Shown here: in pieces, positions 9,082 through 19,257 of the stretch
How the letters are laid out: the number at the start of each line of letters is the position of its first letter
Numbering within the stretch: position 1 is the first letter of the stretch
Assembly: GCA_900208305.1 (NCBI GenBank)
Contig: OAPG01000008.1
Coordinates: 1-64,000 of the forward strand
Length of the DNA stretch: 64,000 nucleotides
Source: Melanopsichium pennsylvanicum
Lineage: Eukaryota; Basidiomycota; Ustilaginomycetes; Ustilaginales
Direction: 5' to 3'
The notes under the pieces: generated by a model
What the model was told of the DNA's origin: nothing
The model's input: only the letters and a program-made list of their open reading frames with translations
Databases searched by the model: none
Position numbers and translations under genes: made by a program

Positions 9082-12000
9082 CTAGCTATCCGCAGGTTCG
9101 GGCTCACCCTTAAAGTAATTTCTATAGATCACAATCGACTGACCTTTGCTCAACTTTGGTGAGTTGCCAGTAGCTACCTTATTCCCCAGCCTGTCCATTC
9201 CATAGGTCATCGGCTTGAGAGCAGGCTTGACTCCCTCATAGCATCTAATTCCGTACCGAGCACCTTTGCCCACGAAAAGCGGGCGGTACCACCTCACGCG
9301 CTTAACACCTTCACCCGAACCGTACGAACTCGAGCTCCTGGTTGGTGTCGAGTATGGCGCGAGATCACCTTTACCCTGTCTGTGACTGCCGAGATCATCC
9401 GTAATGATGCACGCTTCTGGTTCGTGGTCATGACGATCAGGGCTGGGAGGTCGCTCGTAAGGGCGCTGAATCTTGGTGATCTTGTATCGCGCCAGGGTTT
9501 TTTCGTTGTGCTTCTTGTTGACGGTATCTGCGAGACGCAGCTGGTCGGTCAGCGAGAGTGGCAAGTCGATCTTGCGAGCTGCAATGATGTCGTTCAGGCT
9601 CAGAGCACGCCCTCGTGAGGGTGGCACTCGGGTCGCCGAGGACGTTAGTGGTCGTGAGGCTGAGCGCGTGGAGCGCAAAGGCCGGCCTGTTAAAGTTGTG
9701 GTCGATACTGTCGCTGTCATCGCTCCCGCCCCATTGCTTGGCTCCTTTGAGTGCATTGCCGCAGCGTCCATGACCTCGGCGTGCCTACACGTCAATGTTT
9801 CTCCGGCCGACTGAGTCGCAAGGCTGGAATGGGTTTGCTCCACAGTATCGGATTGTGGTGAGCTGGACGCTTCGCTTGAAGGCAGCTCGTCTGCAACTGA
9901 GCTCGTTGGTGCCGACATGCTAGAGCTTGTCTTGCGATTTCGTGCCTTTTCTTGCATAGCCAAGCAGCGCAAACGCTGCTGTTCCGGGTCAAAGATCACA
10001 TGAGGTGTGGAGCGCGCAGATGAAGGCGGCCTGGCAGGTGGCAGAGGGACGACCGGGCTCGAGGAACGAGCCGGTGCTGCTGCTTCCACTGTCGTGCTGG
10101 TTGGTTTGGCCATCTTTTCCTGCCCGACAAACTCTACGTACCCTTGGGTCCCTGCTTTCGCGGATGAAGCCCTGATCCCTGATGAAGACATCTGTCGACG
10201 AGGAGGAACAGAATCGGTCGAACGCTCTTCAGGCCGTTTCGTCGCCACAGTAGCTTGACGGCTTGCAATAGCTTCGACTTCAGACCTCATCAGGTTTTTA
10301 GGTGACGACTTCTGGACAGAACTCGGTGTCTCTGCTTGCTGCAGGACCTCGAAAGCCTTTGCTGGGCTTCCGCTTGTAGGCGAGACCGTAGTTTGAGCTC
10401 GCGGAGCTGTGGCGCTCGGTTCGGCGCGCTGAGAGGGTGCAAGTCTAGCAATGGCCATCGGTACGGGTCTCGACGTGGGCTTCGCTGTATTCGCTGCTGC
10501 TGTCAACGTCGCTGGTCGGGGCAGTCTCGACCCAGGGCCAGCTGCTGGAGCGGCAGCCGCCGCTGTCTTGCGTCTAGGCAATCCACTGAGAGTTTTGGCT
10601 TGCTTGGTAGGTGAGCTGAGCTTGTTCCCGAACACGGCTGAAGCCGGACGGTGGAGACGGGATGCTTTGGATGCGACTGACGATCCTTGTAATGAGGAGG
10701 CCAGTCTCGATGTGGCTTGGGTAGACACTGCAGCAGGAGCGGGTGAGGCGGCCGATACGTTTCGTGAGAACGCAGCAGCAGGAAGACTGGTGCTCTGTCC
10801 TCCGAGCCTGACTGCACCGGCGCTGATTGCTCGTGATGCCTTAGAGGCCACGCTCGGTATTCTCGCTGCAATTGGTGCTGGTGCATCGCCTTGCTTTGCG
10901 GAGACTTGTCGAGTTGCTGTCGGTGGTTGCATTTGCACCCGACGGGCTGGGACCCTGTCGGCCTTGGTGCCGTATTCGTTCGATCGAGCGGAGCTGTTGG
11001 CATATGCTTTATGTGGCGAGTACGATGCTTTTGCGGGTGAGACTTTGACACCGAAATCGGCTTCGTGCTGATAGACTGGGACTCGGCGGGCTGTCTGCCT
11101 AAACACGGGACCGGGTGTCTCGGGCTTGGCCTCAGTCACGGCCGTGGGTGGGGTACAGGGCATGGCTGTCGAGCCACCCGCTTCGTTGCGAATCGGCGAC
11201 AAAAGAACTGTAAGCTGCTTTATGCCTTGCTCTGGCGACTTGGTCGTATCTGGCGCGATTGTGGCTTTGACAGGCAGAGGCAAGTGAGCAGCTCGTAAGT
11301 CTCCACCTTCGACATGGAAGGCCCGGTTTGGCGTTGTGACAAGTTCCGGCTCGGTAGACCTTACGGAGAGCGTACCTGGAGCTAATACCGTTTTGAAGGG
11401 GGATGCGCTTCGAGGCTCCAACACGGCCGGCTCATCGACATTATCACTGTGCTTCCTCTGGGACACAGTCCTCTGGCCTTGTATGGGTGATTGGGTCGCC
11501 ACTCCTACGGATCGAGAGGGGCTCTGCCGCCTTTCAGCCCCGACGATGCTCGTCTTGTCAACCGGCGCGGACAAGCCGCTTGAGATGAAGGGCGAAGGCA
11601 AACCCTCATGTTGTGCAAAGCGCATCGAAAGTGCTCTTTTGGAAGGCGTCTCTGGCACCCTGCTGGTGATAGGCGAGATATTTTGCAAACACGCAAAGCG
11701 AGAAAGACCTGTGCTCGGAGGGAAGGGAAGCGTGGCCGAAGGCTGTCGGAAAGGTGTCGAGTAAGGCAGAGGCACGGTTTGATGAGAGGGCGTAGCGTGC
11801 TGGAGGGGCGTACCCTGTTGATCAGCCATCGACTGACGGAAAGGTGTACTTGAGCTAAAAAAGAGCTCTTTGCCGGTACACTTCTTTGGAGATGTCGATA
11901 GTTTTAGCGCTTCCAATGACAATTTCGGCGAGCGTCGAGGTGGGCGTACAGGAGATGCGAACTCCTTGTTCTGAGCCATTGTGGCGCCGATAAGAGATTC

Positions 12001-13149
12001 AATCAGGCGGACAGGGCTCTGCTCTCCACTAGGAAATTCTGAGCGGTGTTTGGAAGGGCTCTTGGACGCTCGACAAGGGCTAGCTTTAGCTGCAATGAAA
12101 GGATTGGTGTTCGCCTTCTCGCCGATCACTGCTTCTAACCGTTGGGCGTCAGGCTGGGCTTTCCTCGGCGCATCCCCTTGGTCTTGCGGCTCTGTCTGTT
12201 CCACAGGTTTTATCTGGTCTACTTGCCGTTCTTGCACAGGTCGTTGCGCCGATTGAGCTTCTTCAACATCCTGTGGCGATTCAGAATCTGCGAAATTCTG
12301 ATCATGCTGCGGCGTCTCTTCCGGAGTTGCCAGAACATCCGCCATAGTCATGGTGCTACGCCTTGGCGATGCTACTTGTTCCATGTCTCGGTCTGAGCCA
12401 AATAGGGTGAGCGTTTGCCTTGAAGAGAAGTTCCGAGCACTGCTTCGTCCCTGAGTAGGAGAGCTGGCTGATAGCGTTGGGGATGACAACAGCGTCATCC
12501 CGTTCCTCAGCGGCGTGGGGGCTGCCTTGTTCCACGACCACCCTCCGACGCACATGGTTTCATCCACTAGCATGGTATCATCAGGATTGAAGCTGATCGG
12601 TCGCCGTCTTGCGAGGTCTAAGCTGTCTTTGTGCTTTAACCTTTTCTCGAGTACTCGTTGTTCATAGCGCAGCCTTTTCTTCTTCTCCGCGGAAGATGGC
12701 TTGCCGAAGAATACCACTACGGAATCGTCCGACTCATAGGAAGAGGAGAGGATGTCATCACTCTGAGGATTCACGGTTCGGCCCAGTGCCGACTCATACT
12801 TGGTTGGGGAGCTTCGTGAGCGAAGTGGAGACGTACGACGGGTGGGACTTTGGAATAGTGGAAAGCCCTTAGGACAGGGGCTGTTTTCGGAAACGCCGGC
12901 GTCGAGGGTCTTTGCTGACGTTGAAGGCTCGCTCGGAAGGGAAGATGCGATGTTTTCCTTGTCGAAGGCATTCTGAGGCGAAGAGATCACAGCGCCGGAC
13001 AGACGCGGGCTTCTGCGCAATCGTCGTGGTGATACATTTGCTGGTGTAGGTTTGGCGTCGGATGGCCCGAATCCGGTAGAGGCAAGTCCTGGTCTTGTCG
13101 GACTAAGGTTGTGTGGTGCCGACGGAGGCGTAGGAGAGTCAGCTTGCAT
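9082..13149 (-). CDS. Large disordered protein with KEN box and conserved C-terminal block
   Basis: An intronless frame of 1355 residues from the ATG at 13149. It is not a recognised family. The chain is rich in Ser, Pro, Ala and Arg and almost certainly disordered. It carries a KEN box near residues 64-66 and many S/T-P sites followed by basic residues (SPTK, TPSK and SPSK types), the pattern of CDK substrates. The last 130 residues look more ordered: SLNDIIAARK, then KRVRWYRPLF with aromatic and basic residues. RVRW fits the RVxF/W docking motif of protein phosphatase 1. A cell-cycle or cytoskeletal regulator is a reasonable inference, but nothing here proves it. An in-frame GTG two codons upstream was rejected in favour of ATG. 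Confidence 0.8.
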   Translation of the reverse strand: MQADSPTPPSAPHNLSPTRPGLASTGFGPSDAKPTPANVSPRRLRRSPRLSGAVISSPQNAFDKENIASSLPSEPSTSAKTLDAGVSENSPCPKGFPLFQSPTRRTSPLRSRSSPTKYESALGRTVNPQSDDILSSSYESDDSVVVFFGKPSSAEKKKRLRYEQRVLEKRLKHKDSLDLARRRPISFNPDDTMLVDETMCVGGWSWNKAAPTPLRNGMTLLSSPTLSASSPTQGRSSARNFSSRQTLTLFGSDRDMEQVASPRRSTMTMADVLATPEETPQHDQNFADSESPQDVEEAQSAQRPVQERQVDQIKPVEQTEPQDQGDAPRKAQPDAQRLEAVIGEKANTNPFIAAKASPCRASKSPSKHRSEFPSGEQSPVRLIESLIGATMAQNKEFASPVRPPRRSPKLSLEALKLSTSPKKCTGKELFFSSSTPFRQSMADQQGTPLQHATPSHQTVPLPYSTPFRQPSATLPFPPSTGLSRFACLQNISPITSRVPETPSKRALSMRFAQHEGLPSPFISSGLSAPVDKTSIVGAERRQSPSRSVGVATQSPIQGQRTVSQRKHSDNVDEPAVLEPRSASPFKTVLAPGTLSVRSTEPELVTTPNRAFHVEGGDLRAAHLPLPVKATIAPDTTKSPEQGIKQLTVLLSPIRNEAGGSTAMPCTPPTAVTEAKPETPGPVFRQTARRVPVYQHEADFGVKVSPAKASYSPHKAYANSSARSNEYGTKADRVPARRVQMQPPTATRQVSAKQGDAPAPIAARIPSVASKASRAISAGAVRLGGQSTSLPAAAFSRNVSAASPAPAAVSTQATSRLASSLQGSSVASKASRLHRPASAVFGNKLSSPTKQAKTLSGLPRRKTAAAAAPAAGPGSRLPRPATLTAAANTAKPTSRPVPMAIARLAPSQRAEPSATAPRAQTTVSPTSGSPAKAFEVLQQAETPSSVQKSSPKNLMRSEVEAIASRQATVATKRPEERSTDSVPPRRQMSSSGIRASSAKAGTQGYVEFVGQEKMAKPTSTTVEAAAPARSSSPVVPLPPARPPSSARSTPHVIFDPEQQRLRCLAMQEKARNRKTSSSMSAPTSSVADELPSSEASSSPQSDTVEQTHSSLATQSAGETLTCRHAEVMDAAAMHSKEPSNGAGAMTATVSTTTLTGRPLRSTRSASRPLTSSATRVPPSRGRALSLNDIIAARKIDLPLSLTDQLRLADTVNKKHNEKTLARYKITKIQRPYERPPSPDRHDHEPEACIITDDLGSHRQGKGDLAPYSTPTRSSSSYGSGEGVKRVRWYRPLFVGKGARYGIRCYEGVKPALKPMTYGMDRLGNKVATGNSPKLSKGQSIVIYRNYFKGEPEPADS

Positions 13150-14069
13150 GATCACGGTTGGCCGACGAAGTGCTGCTTAGTATGCGACTGTTGCGTCGAC
13201 AGCGAGCGATGACCTGAATGATCAGGGCAGATACATGAAGTGGGATCTGGACGATGATCAGCTTGGGTGTTGAGGGTCGAATCTGACGACTCAGGTCGGA
13301 AATCGGGTCGATTGGCCGTGCTGAGTCAATTGGTGCAAGGTGGAAGGAACGATGATGATGAGGAGGATTGCAATCGTGAATGGACAATGGACGGCAAGTA
13401 TGAGCGACTTAGAGGCAAGTCAGCCGACGTCATTCAAACCTAAACGGAACCGAATAGTGCAGTGACGAAGTTTGACGATTCGCCAAGTCCAATGAACAGA
13501 GTGACTGTAATGTGCGACCTTGGAATCTATACCGGGAAACTCATCATCGGTCTGAGTTTGGGCGTCAGGCTATCATCATCCCGTTGGGACATTCACAGGC
13601 CAGGCTCTGTGCGCATGTTTGAGCTCTCGGCACAGTGAAATTCAAGCCTGTCGCTCACGCGCGCGGCCAAATCTCGCGTGCGTATGTCACGTGCTCAACT
13701 TTTTTTGAACTATTCCGGATCCTTCCCCGATCTTGGTGAGCAGCCTCCACTCTATATGGCTCAAGTGCTTCTGTAGCCGTAAAAACAGACAACATGACTG
13801 TCTCTGATTCACTTTGGCTTGGGTCAAGACCCTGCATTTCAATCAAGGTCTTGATTTTGCTTCTCCCACCATCAACCTCAGACAAGAGGGATCCAAGGTC
13901 ACCATGTATGCATCAAATCACCTCCTGAATGTAGCATGAAGGTATCCAAGCTTCTACTGCAACCAGCTTCTTGGCCACTTCTGCAAAGAATTGTGCAAGA
14001 TTCCAGGGGATACATATTGATGCATCCCTAAGCATTGCCTTTGCACCCTTTTAATGTAGGATGATTGTT
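13150..14069. other. Intergenic region, no gene seen
   Basis: This holds the upstream region of the disordered-protein gene. From about 13730 it turns into CpG-poor, TG/CA-rich sequence typical of the old repeats elsewhere in the window. Only short unsupported frames occur. Confidence 0.5.
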
Positions 14070-14210
14070 GCTGCAGCAATTTGATGAGAGCGCCAAGGCC
14101 ATCTTTGCATCACAGTTGACACTGGCGCCTCCAAGGCTGTCTCTTCTTTTGTTGGAATTACCAAATGGCCCATCATTGCCACCACATCAATCCAGACAGG
14201 GAATGCCTGA
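14070..14210 (+). pseudogene. Retroelement protease relic
   Basis: A short plus-strand stretch reads ITVDTGASKAV at 14109-14141, the catalytic DTGA/S motif of a retropepsin, followed by a plausible strand segment. It is followed by an in-frame stop at the end of this stretch, and no reverse transcriptase follows. The surroundings are CpG-poor. It is probably a remnant of an older LTR element, distinct from the intact one at 45.5 kb. Confidence 0.5.
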
Positions 14211-14329
14211 CAAGGAATACTAGATCTGCTTTGGCAAAGCCTGTTGAGTCTTGGTTAACAACCTCCCCAACTCTATGGCAAAGGGCATCATTGACTGGCA
14301 AGATCTTGAGCGCACCACCAGCATGTGTT

Positions 14330-14762
14330 TGTTAAGGCCGTAGGGTCTAGGTACCACGTGGCGGCTAAAGCCAGGATAGGGTCTACAGGTATGGAGAGGT
14401 TGTAGGCGTAGGCGACACAGGCGGTTGGGGGTCAGAGCACACTACTGCATTGCTATAGAGCTAACTAAGTAATACATGCGACAAGGTCCAGAGGCAACCT
14501 CATGTCAAGCGGGGGCAGGGTAGTAAGGTCCAAGAGCTATCAGCCACCTCCCACCGCGGCGCTACAATGTTAGATTGCCAACGGTTGTATTCTGTTTACG
14601 GAGGGGCCAGCCGTGGTTGGGCGGTAGGAGGATTGTGTTAGGCCAACCGCTCCTCTGTGAGGGGTCCGGAGAGGGTTGGTCAGGGCCCGATTGCGACAAT
14701 TGCTCAATCGGGAGGGGGGCCGAGCGCCCCCTCTTTGGACTACGGTTGGTGGGTCACTAACA
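14330..14762 (-). mobile_element. Solo LTR of the 45.5-kb gypsy family, with target duplication GTGTT
   Basis: 433 bp running TGTTAAGG to CACTAACA on the plus strand, the reverse complement of the LTR at 53179-53608. It has one copy of the 231-bp upstream unit. The five bases before (14325-14329) and after (14763-14767) are both GTGTT, a perfect target-site duplication. It therefore arose by recombination between the LTRs of a complete insertion. It interrupted an older repeat whose continuation starts at 14763. Confidence 0.93.
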
Positions 14763-14912
14763 GTGTTGCAGATGTTCTCCAAGTCTGGAGCAAGTTGTTG
14801 CCTATACTTCAGTGTTGCATGAAATGGGTACATCAGCTGTGGTTCTAGCTGGTGCAGTGGTTTTGCTGCTCACCATGTCTTGGTTGAGTCCCCAATTCCC
14901 AATCCCTGACAC
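14763..14912 (+). repeat. Dispersed old repeat, pair with 20242-20401
   Basis: About 150 bp (TTCTCCAAGTCTGGAGCAAG and onwards to CCCAATTCCCAATCCCTGAC) recurs as the reverse complement at 20242-20401 with scattered substitutions. It is probably part of an old retroelement. No function can be assigned. Confidence 0.7.
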
Positions 14913-15189
14913 AACTGTCAATTTAATGGCTTCTCTTCTCCAGCCTCACAATGGAGAGAAAACGACCTCCTCCCTGCCCTCTTACCATTTCTTGGCCAAA
15001 GCCTGCTCCAATGCAAAAAGGGCAAGACCAAATCATCCAGCAAGTCAGTAGATTGTGCCTAACCAACCTGACCAATATTGGTTGTTCATTCTTACAATCC
15101 CTCCATACCCAACTGCCCCAACCAGTTGTAGCTGCAGCATGGTAACCCAGACCCTACAACCTTAACACTACCCTCCCCCAACCTCTGGC

Positions 15190-15720
15190 ACCCTTCTCCC
15201 TGGAGGTCATTGATTGTATTATATAGCTGTATCACCCTGATGGGAGCACTGCTCAATACAAGTAGACTATTCCTGATCACCATCATGGTGTAGATATCTC
15301 TCATGCAAGCCCTAATCTCCTGGTGCCAAGCTGTCCAGCATTCCTGCACACTGATGGTACAAGACCCTTGGTGCATACTAACACAGTGCCAACTGAACTT
15401 TGAGGCTAACTCCTCCCACTTCCCTACCAACCAGCAAAAGATCAAACTGGCAATAGGAGGCTTGACAGGGATTCCATGCAAGCAACTCTGTAATGTCCAA
15501 CCGTTGGGCAAATCCCAAATCTACCTCTAGTCATGGACTGCATTCTGCAACAAGCTGCTTTGCTCATACAGAGACCCCAACCCAGACGACACTGCCCAAC
15601 TTGAGCTCCAATCCATGAAGCAGAGGGGCACATTTACCAAACAGGCAGCAAAGTTCCACTCACTTGCCGCAAGTGCAATTGCTGTACAACATGTGAACAT
15701 CACCTTCTTAATGTGGTCTC
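15190..15720 (+). pseudogene. Decayed gypsy gag fragment and linked repeat
   Basis: The frame at about 15380-15490 reads QCQLNFEANSSHFPTNQQK, matching QCELNFEANPSKFPTDARR of the intact Gag at about 46.85 kb. A second frame from 15567 reads YRDPNPDDTAQLELQSMKQR, matching the next Gag segment. Stops and frame changes separate them. The upstream 15190-15370 block recurs at 59640-59830. It is a relic of a Gag related to, but clearly diverged from, the intact element. Confidence 0.8.
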
Positions 15721-15816
15721 AACTTCAGACCACAGGCTGGCAAAATATTCTTCCCGCCTTTTGCCTGACCCATCTGAGCAGAAAAAAATACACTGTTGAT
15801 TAACGCAACAAATAAT

Positions 15817-15899
15817 TGACCAGCCTGGGGCTCGAACCCAGAATCTCCTGATTAACGTTAATATCGTAGTCAGACGCCTTACCATTGGGCCAACCGGCC
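15817..15899 (-). tRNA. tRNA-Arg(ACG) with 11-nt intron
   Basis: The minus strand folds into a full cloverleaf. The acceptor is GGCCGGT paired with GCTGGTC (with G-U pairs) and discriminator A. The D arm is GCC/GGC, the anticodon stem TCTGA/TCAGG, and the T arm CTGGG-TTCGAGC-CCCAG. The anticodon loop holds ACG (15865-15867) and is expanded by an 11-nt intron at 15853-15863, placed after position 37 as in nuclear tRNA introns. The mature length is 72 nt before CCA. The A and B boxes are intact. A T run on the minus strand about 30 nt downstream can serve as Pol III terminator. Confidence 0.92.
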
Positions 15900-16077
15900 G
15901 TTGTGCGAGCTGCTGGGCAACCTCATATATGTATACAGCGTTGCTGACGCTATCCCGGACAGTCTTGGGCTTTAATTTCGCCGACTCTACCCAGCAAGAC
16001 AATGATGGATGCAGACGAGATCGGCACATGAAGTAGAATCTGCTATTTCTCTAAGTTAAGTCCACAAAAGTACAGTT

Positions 16078-18258
16078 CTACACAAAGACACGAAGTAGGT
16101 AGAGGTAAGTAGCCGCAACCGCACCCGCGCCCAGTGTTGCAGTTAGGAAGAGGACGACCATCATCTCGCGCATGAGCCGTTGCCATTGACGCACCAACTT
16201 GATGTTGGATTCCTTATCCTCCGGAACGTCCACGTGAGCATTGGACTGGGTCTCGACATTGACCTTGCCGCCATTGATTGCCTCGGTATTTGAAGTTGCG
16301 CTAGAGGGAGAAGGCATCTCGAACTTTGTGCGTTTGTTGCCAAAGCTGAAGACGATAAGACGACGTAGTAGAGGTCGTGCGAGTTCGAGCTTACGCTTCT
16401 CCCACGATGTGCGTGGATAGAAGGTACCAAACAGAATAGGCACCTGCATGCCGAGAAAAGCGATGTCAGTGAGGACCTCGCGCCTGGCAGAAGAAGCCGG
16501 CAATGCGAGAGAATCGGCTAGTGACTTGCCAAGAAGGCGGCGCGAAATGGCCACATGTGCCGACAGTGGTGTGTGGAAAGGTGGTCGATCCGCACAAGCA
16601 ATGAGCACGGGGATGGTCGGTCCTTGCATTCTGGGACCAGCAGTGGCACCCTTTCGATCGCCTTGCTGACTGTCGAGAATCTCGACCTTGTTGAAGAGAT
16701 GAAGGATAGTGCACCATAAAGTTCGATCTGCTGCTTGAGCATCGCCGAAAGCTCTACGCAATAGAGCAGGTTCGATACCCATATAAAATCCAACATGCCG
16801 CCAAAGTGCAATATAGTCGTTGCGCTCCTGTGCGGTCGGTGAGATTCCAATCCGGTGCAGCATAGCGAGCGGAGCTGAAGAGAAGGCACACAGAGTGCCG
16901 AGCATGTCTTCTTGATTGATGGGTACTCCGTTCTTTTCCAAATTATAGGCTGTGCCGCTTGTTGTGCCATTGCGTTGCTTTTCGGCCAGCTTGAGGACGC
17001 GGCTTCGCACGTTGGTGTGGAGCAATCGAACACGAACTGCGGATTGCCAACCTTCGCCCCCCTTTTCCGGTGGTGGGAGTCCGGCGTTTGCAGCAGAAGG
17101 ACTACCGGTCAACGGCGTAGTAGTAGAGCTCGGAGGGCAGAGGCTGCCCGCGCACTCGACAACGTCCAATACGAATTGCGTTGTCTCCAAAAGGCGGTTC
17201 CAGGTGCGATCTGCTCTTGGCTTGTCAAGATTAAAAACGCGCTTGAGATCATCGATGGTTGGAAGCGATGCAGTACCGGTGGCTCTGGCAACCTTGCCAT
17301 TGGCGGACGCAGTGGGCACCAGGTATGCGGTCTGCTTCAGCACTTCTGTGATTCTGGGTGAAGCGAAACCACCGGCAAGGCTGAAATGCAACAATACTGT
17401 CAATATGGGACCGGCATATCGGTAAAAGACGTCCTGACCGCGTCGAAGCACTTCCGCTTCTGCTTCGAGTTCGTCGCGTTCGTCTTGGGCATCGAAAGGA
17501 GCAGCATCTAGTGCTGACCAGATGGGGAGACTCGATGCTGGCTCCTCCTGCAACGTGGAAGAGTAGCGAGGCCATTTCTCTAGGCGACTGATCTGTTGTG
17601 AGCCGTAGCGCGATCGATACCAGTCCACGCCAAGAGCGCCTGCACCTGGCGGAGGTCTGCGGTCGACTGCGCTCCAGAACTCTTCGCAGGCTATGCTCTC
17701 GTCTTTGGCTTCACGTTGGCCAGTGACTTGGTCGTAGATCCTGCGTAGGGTATCAGTTGTGGCTTGTCCAGCTGCATTTGGAACTGACAGCAGTTCGTCG
17801 AGGGCGCTGTCAGCAATAGGATCACCAATCTGACGAAGCTGTTCGAGCTTGTGGGGGTGGATGCATTGCTGATCCCATTCAGCGATACGACCCCAGGATT
17901 CGATCATGTCACCGTCCTTGACAGCATCAGAAACATCCCAGTTGATATCCTTTTCATGTCTGAGTCCGTTGCGATGCGCATGCCATTTTAGCGTAGTCGA
18001 GGCTTGAAAGCGTGACAACAGGGAGTTGGTAGGCGGCAAGGGTGTCTCTTGCCCAGAGAATAGATAGTCGGTGGGTGAGAATTGAAACGGTCGATGAACC
18101 AGAGCCACGTAGATCTGACAAGTGGTTTCAATAGCAACATTCCTGGCTGCAGGAACCGAAAACAGAAGCAGTGCGATGAGTGCAGTCCATATGAAAGCTG
18201 GTGTGCTTACGTGAACTAGCACATCTTGGCCAAGCTGCGAGAAAGATAGGCTAGGCAT
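16078..18258 (-). CDS. ER-bound oxygenase mpaB / latex-clearing-protein-type (DUF2236) membrane protein
   Basis: 726 residues in one frame. There is one membrane segment near residues 19-40 and another at the extreme C terminus (MVVLFLTATL to the end). The central region has the marks of the DUF2236 heme-oxygenase fold: RVRLLHTNVRSRV with the conserved R, H and R, then MLGTLCAFSS, and WRHVGFYMGIEP. Characterised relatives are mpaB, which cleaves a farnesyl chain in mycophenolic acid synthesis, and rubber oxygenase Lcp. Most fungal members have no known substrate. The gene stands alone between repeats, so context gives no substrate clue. Confidence 0.82.
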   Translation of the reverse strand: MPSLSFSQLGQDVLVHVSTPAFIWTALIALLLFSVPAARNVAIETTCQIYVALVHRPFQFSPTDYLFSGQETPLPPTNSLLSRFQASTTLKWHAHRNGLRHEKDINWDVSDAVKDGDMIESWGRIAEWDQQCIHPHKLEQLRQIGDPIADSALDELLSVPNAAGQATTDTLRRIYDQVTGQREAKDESIACEEFWSAVDRRPPPGAGALGVDWYRSRYGSQQISRLEKWPRYSSTLQEEPASSLPIWSALDAAPFDAQDERDELEAEAEVLRRGQDVFYRYAGPILTVLLHFSLAGGFASPRITEVLKQTAYLVPTASANGKVARATGTASLPTIDDLKRVFNLDKPRADRTWNRLLETTQFVLDVVECAGSLCPPSSTTTPLTGSPSAANAGLPPPEKGGEGWQSAVRVRLLHTNVRSRVLKLAEKQRNGTTSGTAYNLEKNGVPINQEDMLGTLCAFSSAPLAMLHRIGISPTAQERNDYIALWRHVGFYMGIEPALLRRAFGDAQAADRTLWCTILHLFNKVEILDSQQGDRKGATAGPRMQGPTIPVLIACADRPPFHTPLSAHVAISRRLLGKSLADSLALPASSARREVLTDIAFLGMQVPILFGTFYPRTSWEKRKLELARPLLRRLIVFSFGNKRTKFEMPSPSSATSNTEAINGGKVNVETQSNAHVDVPEDKESNIKLVRQWQRLMREMMVVLFLTATLGAGAVAATYLYLLRVFV

Positions 18259-18809
18259 GCTGTTTTTGCGACGAAGTTCAGAAGGTCCGGCAACGTAGTA
18301 GGGCGTCGAGGTTTTTTAAGAGGTCAAGTCCGGCTGCGCTAGTATCTCTTCATTGCTTTAGGGTGAGTGCAGGAATTGTAGCAAGGTCATAAGGATGGCA
18401 AAAGGAAACAAATTGATGACTGTGAACCGGTGCCTTTGTGGCTGCGATATGCCGCAGGCGACTATCGAGTATCGCTCGTGTGACTGGAAGCCTTGTGATA
18501 ATCTGCAACGATGTTTGTATACTGGAATAGACAAACGTGCATAACATAACAGCCAGGTCTGTGAGGGACAAGAATAGGATCGCGTACTGTCGGGGAGGTG
18601 GAAGGGGTCGAAGAGCCAAAGAATGGAGTGTTAAGCTTAGTTTGGGGTAGGGGCAGGACAAAAGACGTGTTTGGGGGGGCAAGGCGGAGTAGTCAAGCTG
18701 ATGAGCAAGAGATGGGATCTTCAGATACATGGGCCAGGCGGGCGGTCGCACAACCATGGCTGCCACTCTTGTTGGAAGAAGCGGCCGCTCCACTTGGCTT
18801 AGCGTAATA
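18259..18809. other. Intergenic region, no gene seen
   Basis: Upstream region of the oxygenase gene. A 147-codon minus-strand frame here has low-complexity composition and no recognisable motif, so it is not annotated. CpG content is normal, unlike the flanking repeats. Confidence 0.5.
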
Positions 18810-19110
18810 GGCAGTTCTCAGTCTGCCATCGTCTGGGTCCTTTAGAGCTTGCTTATGCAGTAATTCAAAGACCGTGCAATTCATGCACGTTGTGTGTGCA
18901 CTAGATCCCCATATGGGTGGATAGCTTTAAACAAAGTCAACCCAGATGGTTTGGCAACAAGTTGTCCTGGTGAGATAGCCTCAGAAAGTTTGTTCTGAGA
19001 AAACAAGGGTGTTTGTGTTGAGAATTTTTGGCTTGAGGAGTGTGTTTTGTGGCCATTGAGGCTTGATATCGGTACACACACCATCTCAATCCCCCACATT
19101 ACCCCACAAA
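18810..19110. mobile_element. Truncated copy 3 of the TA-flanked transposon
   Basis: It starts after TA (18808-18809) with GGCAGTTCTCAGTCTGCC and follows copy 2 (8300 to about 8600) through the landmarks TTATGCAGTAATTCAAAGAC and GATCCCCATATGGGTGGATA. Homology fades near 19110, so the right half is missing. It is more diverged than copies 1 and 2. Confidence 0.8.
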
Positions 19111-19257
19111 ACCTTATCATTTTGGATTTGGCAGGACCTGCAGGCATTTGAAATCAATTGACGCAATCATGCACTTCACCCACACCATTTCTCAGGCATG
19201 TTGATGCCATATGCGTCTCCTTGCAGTTGTTGCTGCTGCCACACAGAGCTTGCCAAC

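Noticed and set aside
13655..13885. 76-codon minus-strand frame
   Set aside because: Short, at the edge of CpG-poor repeat DNA, and without start context or motif.
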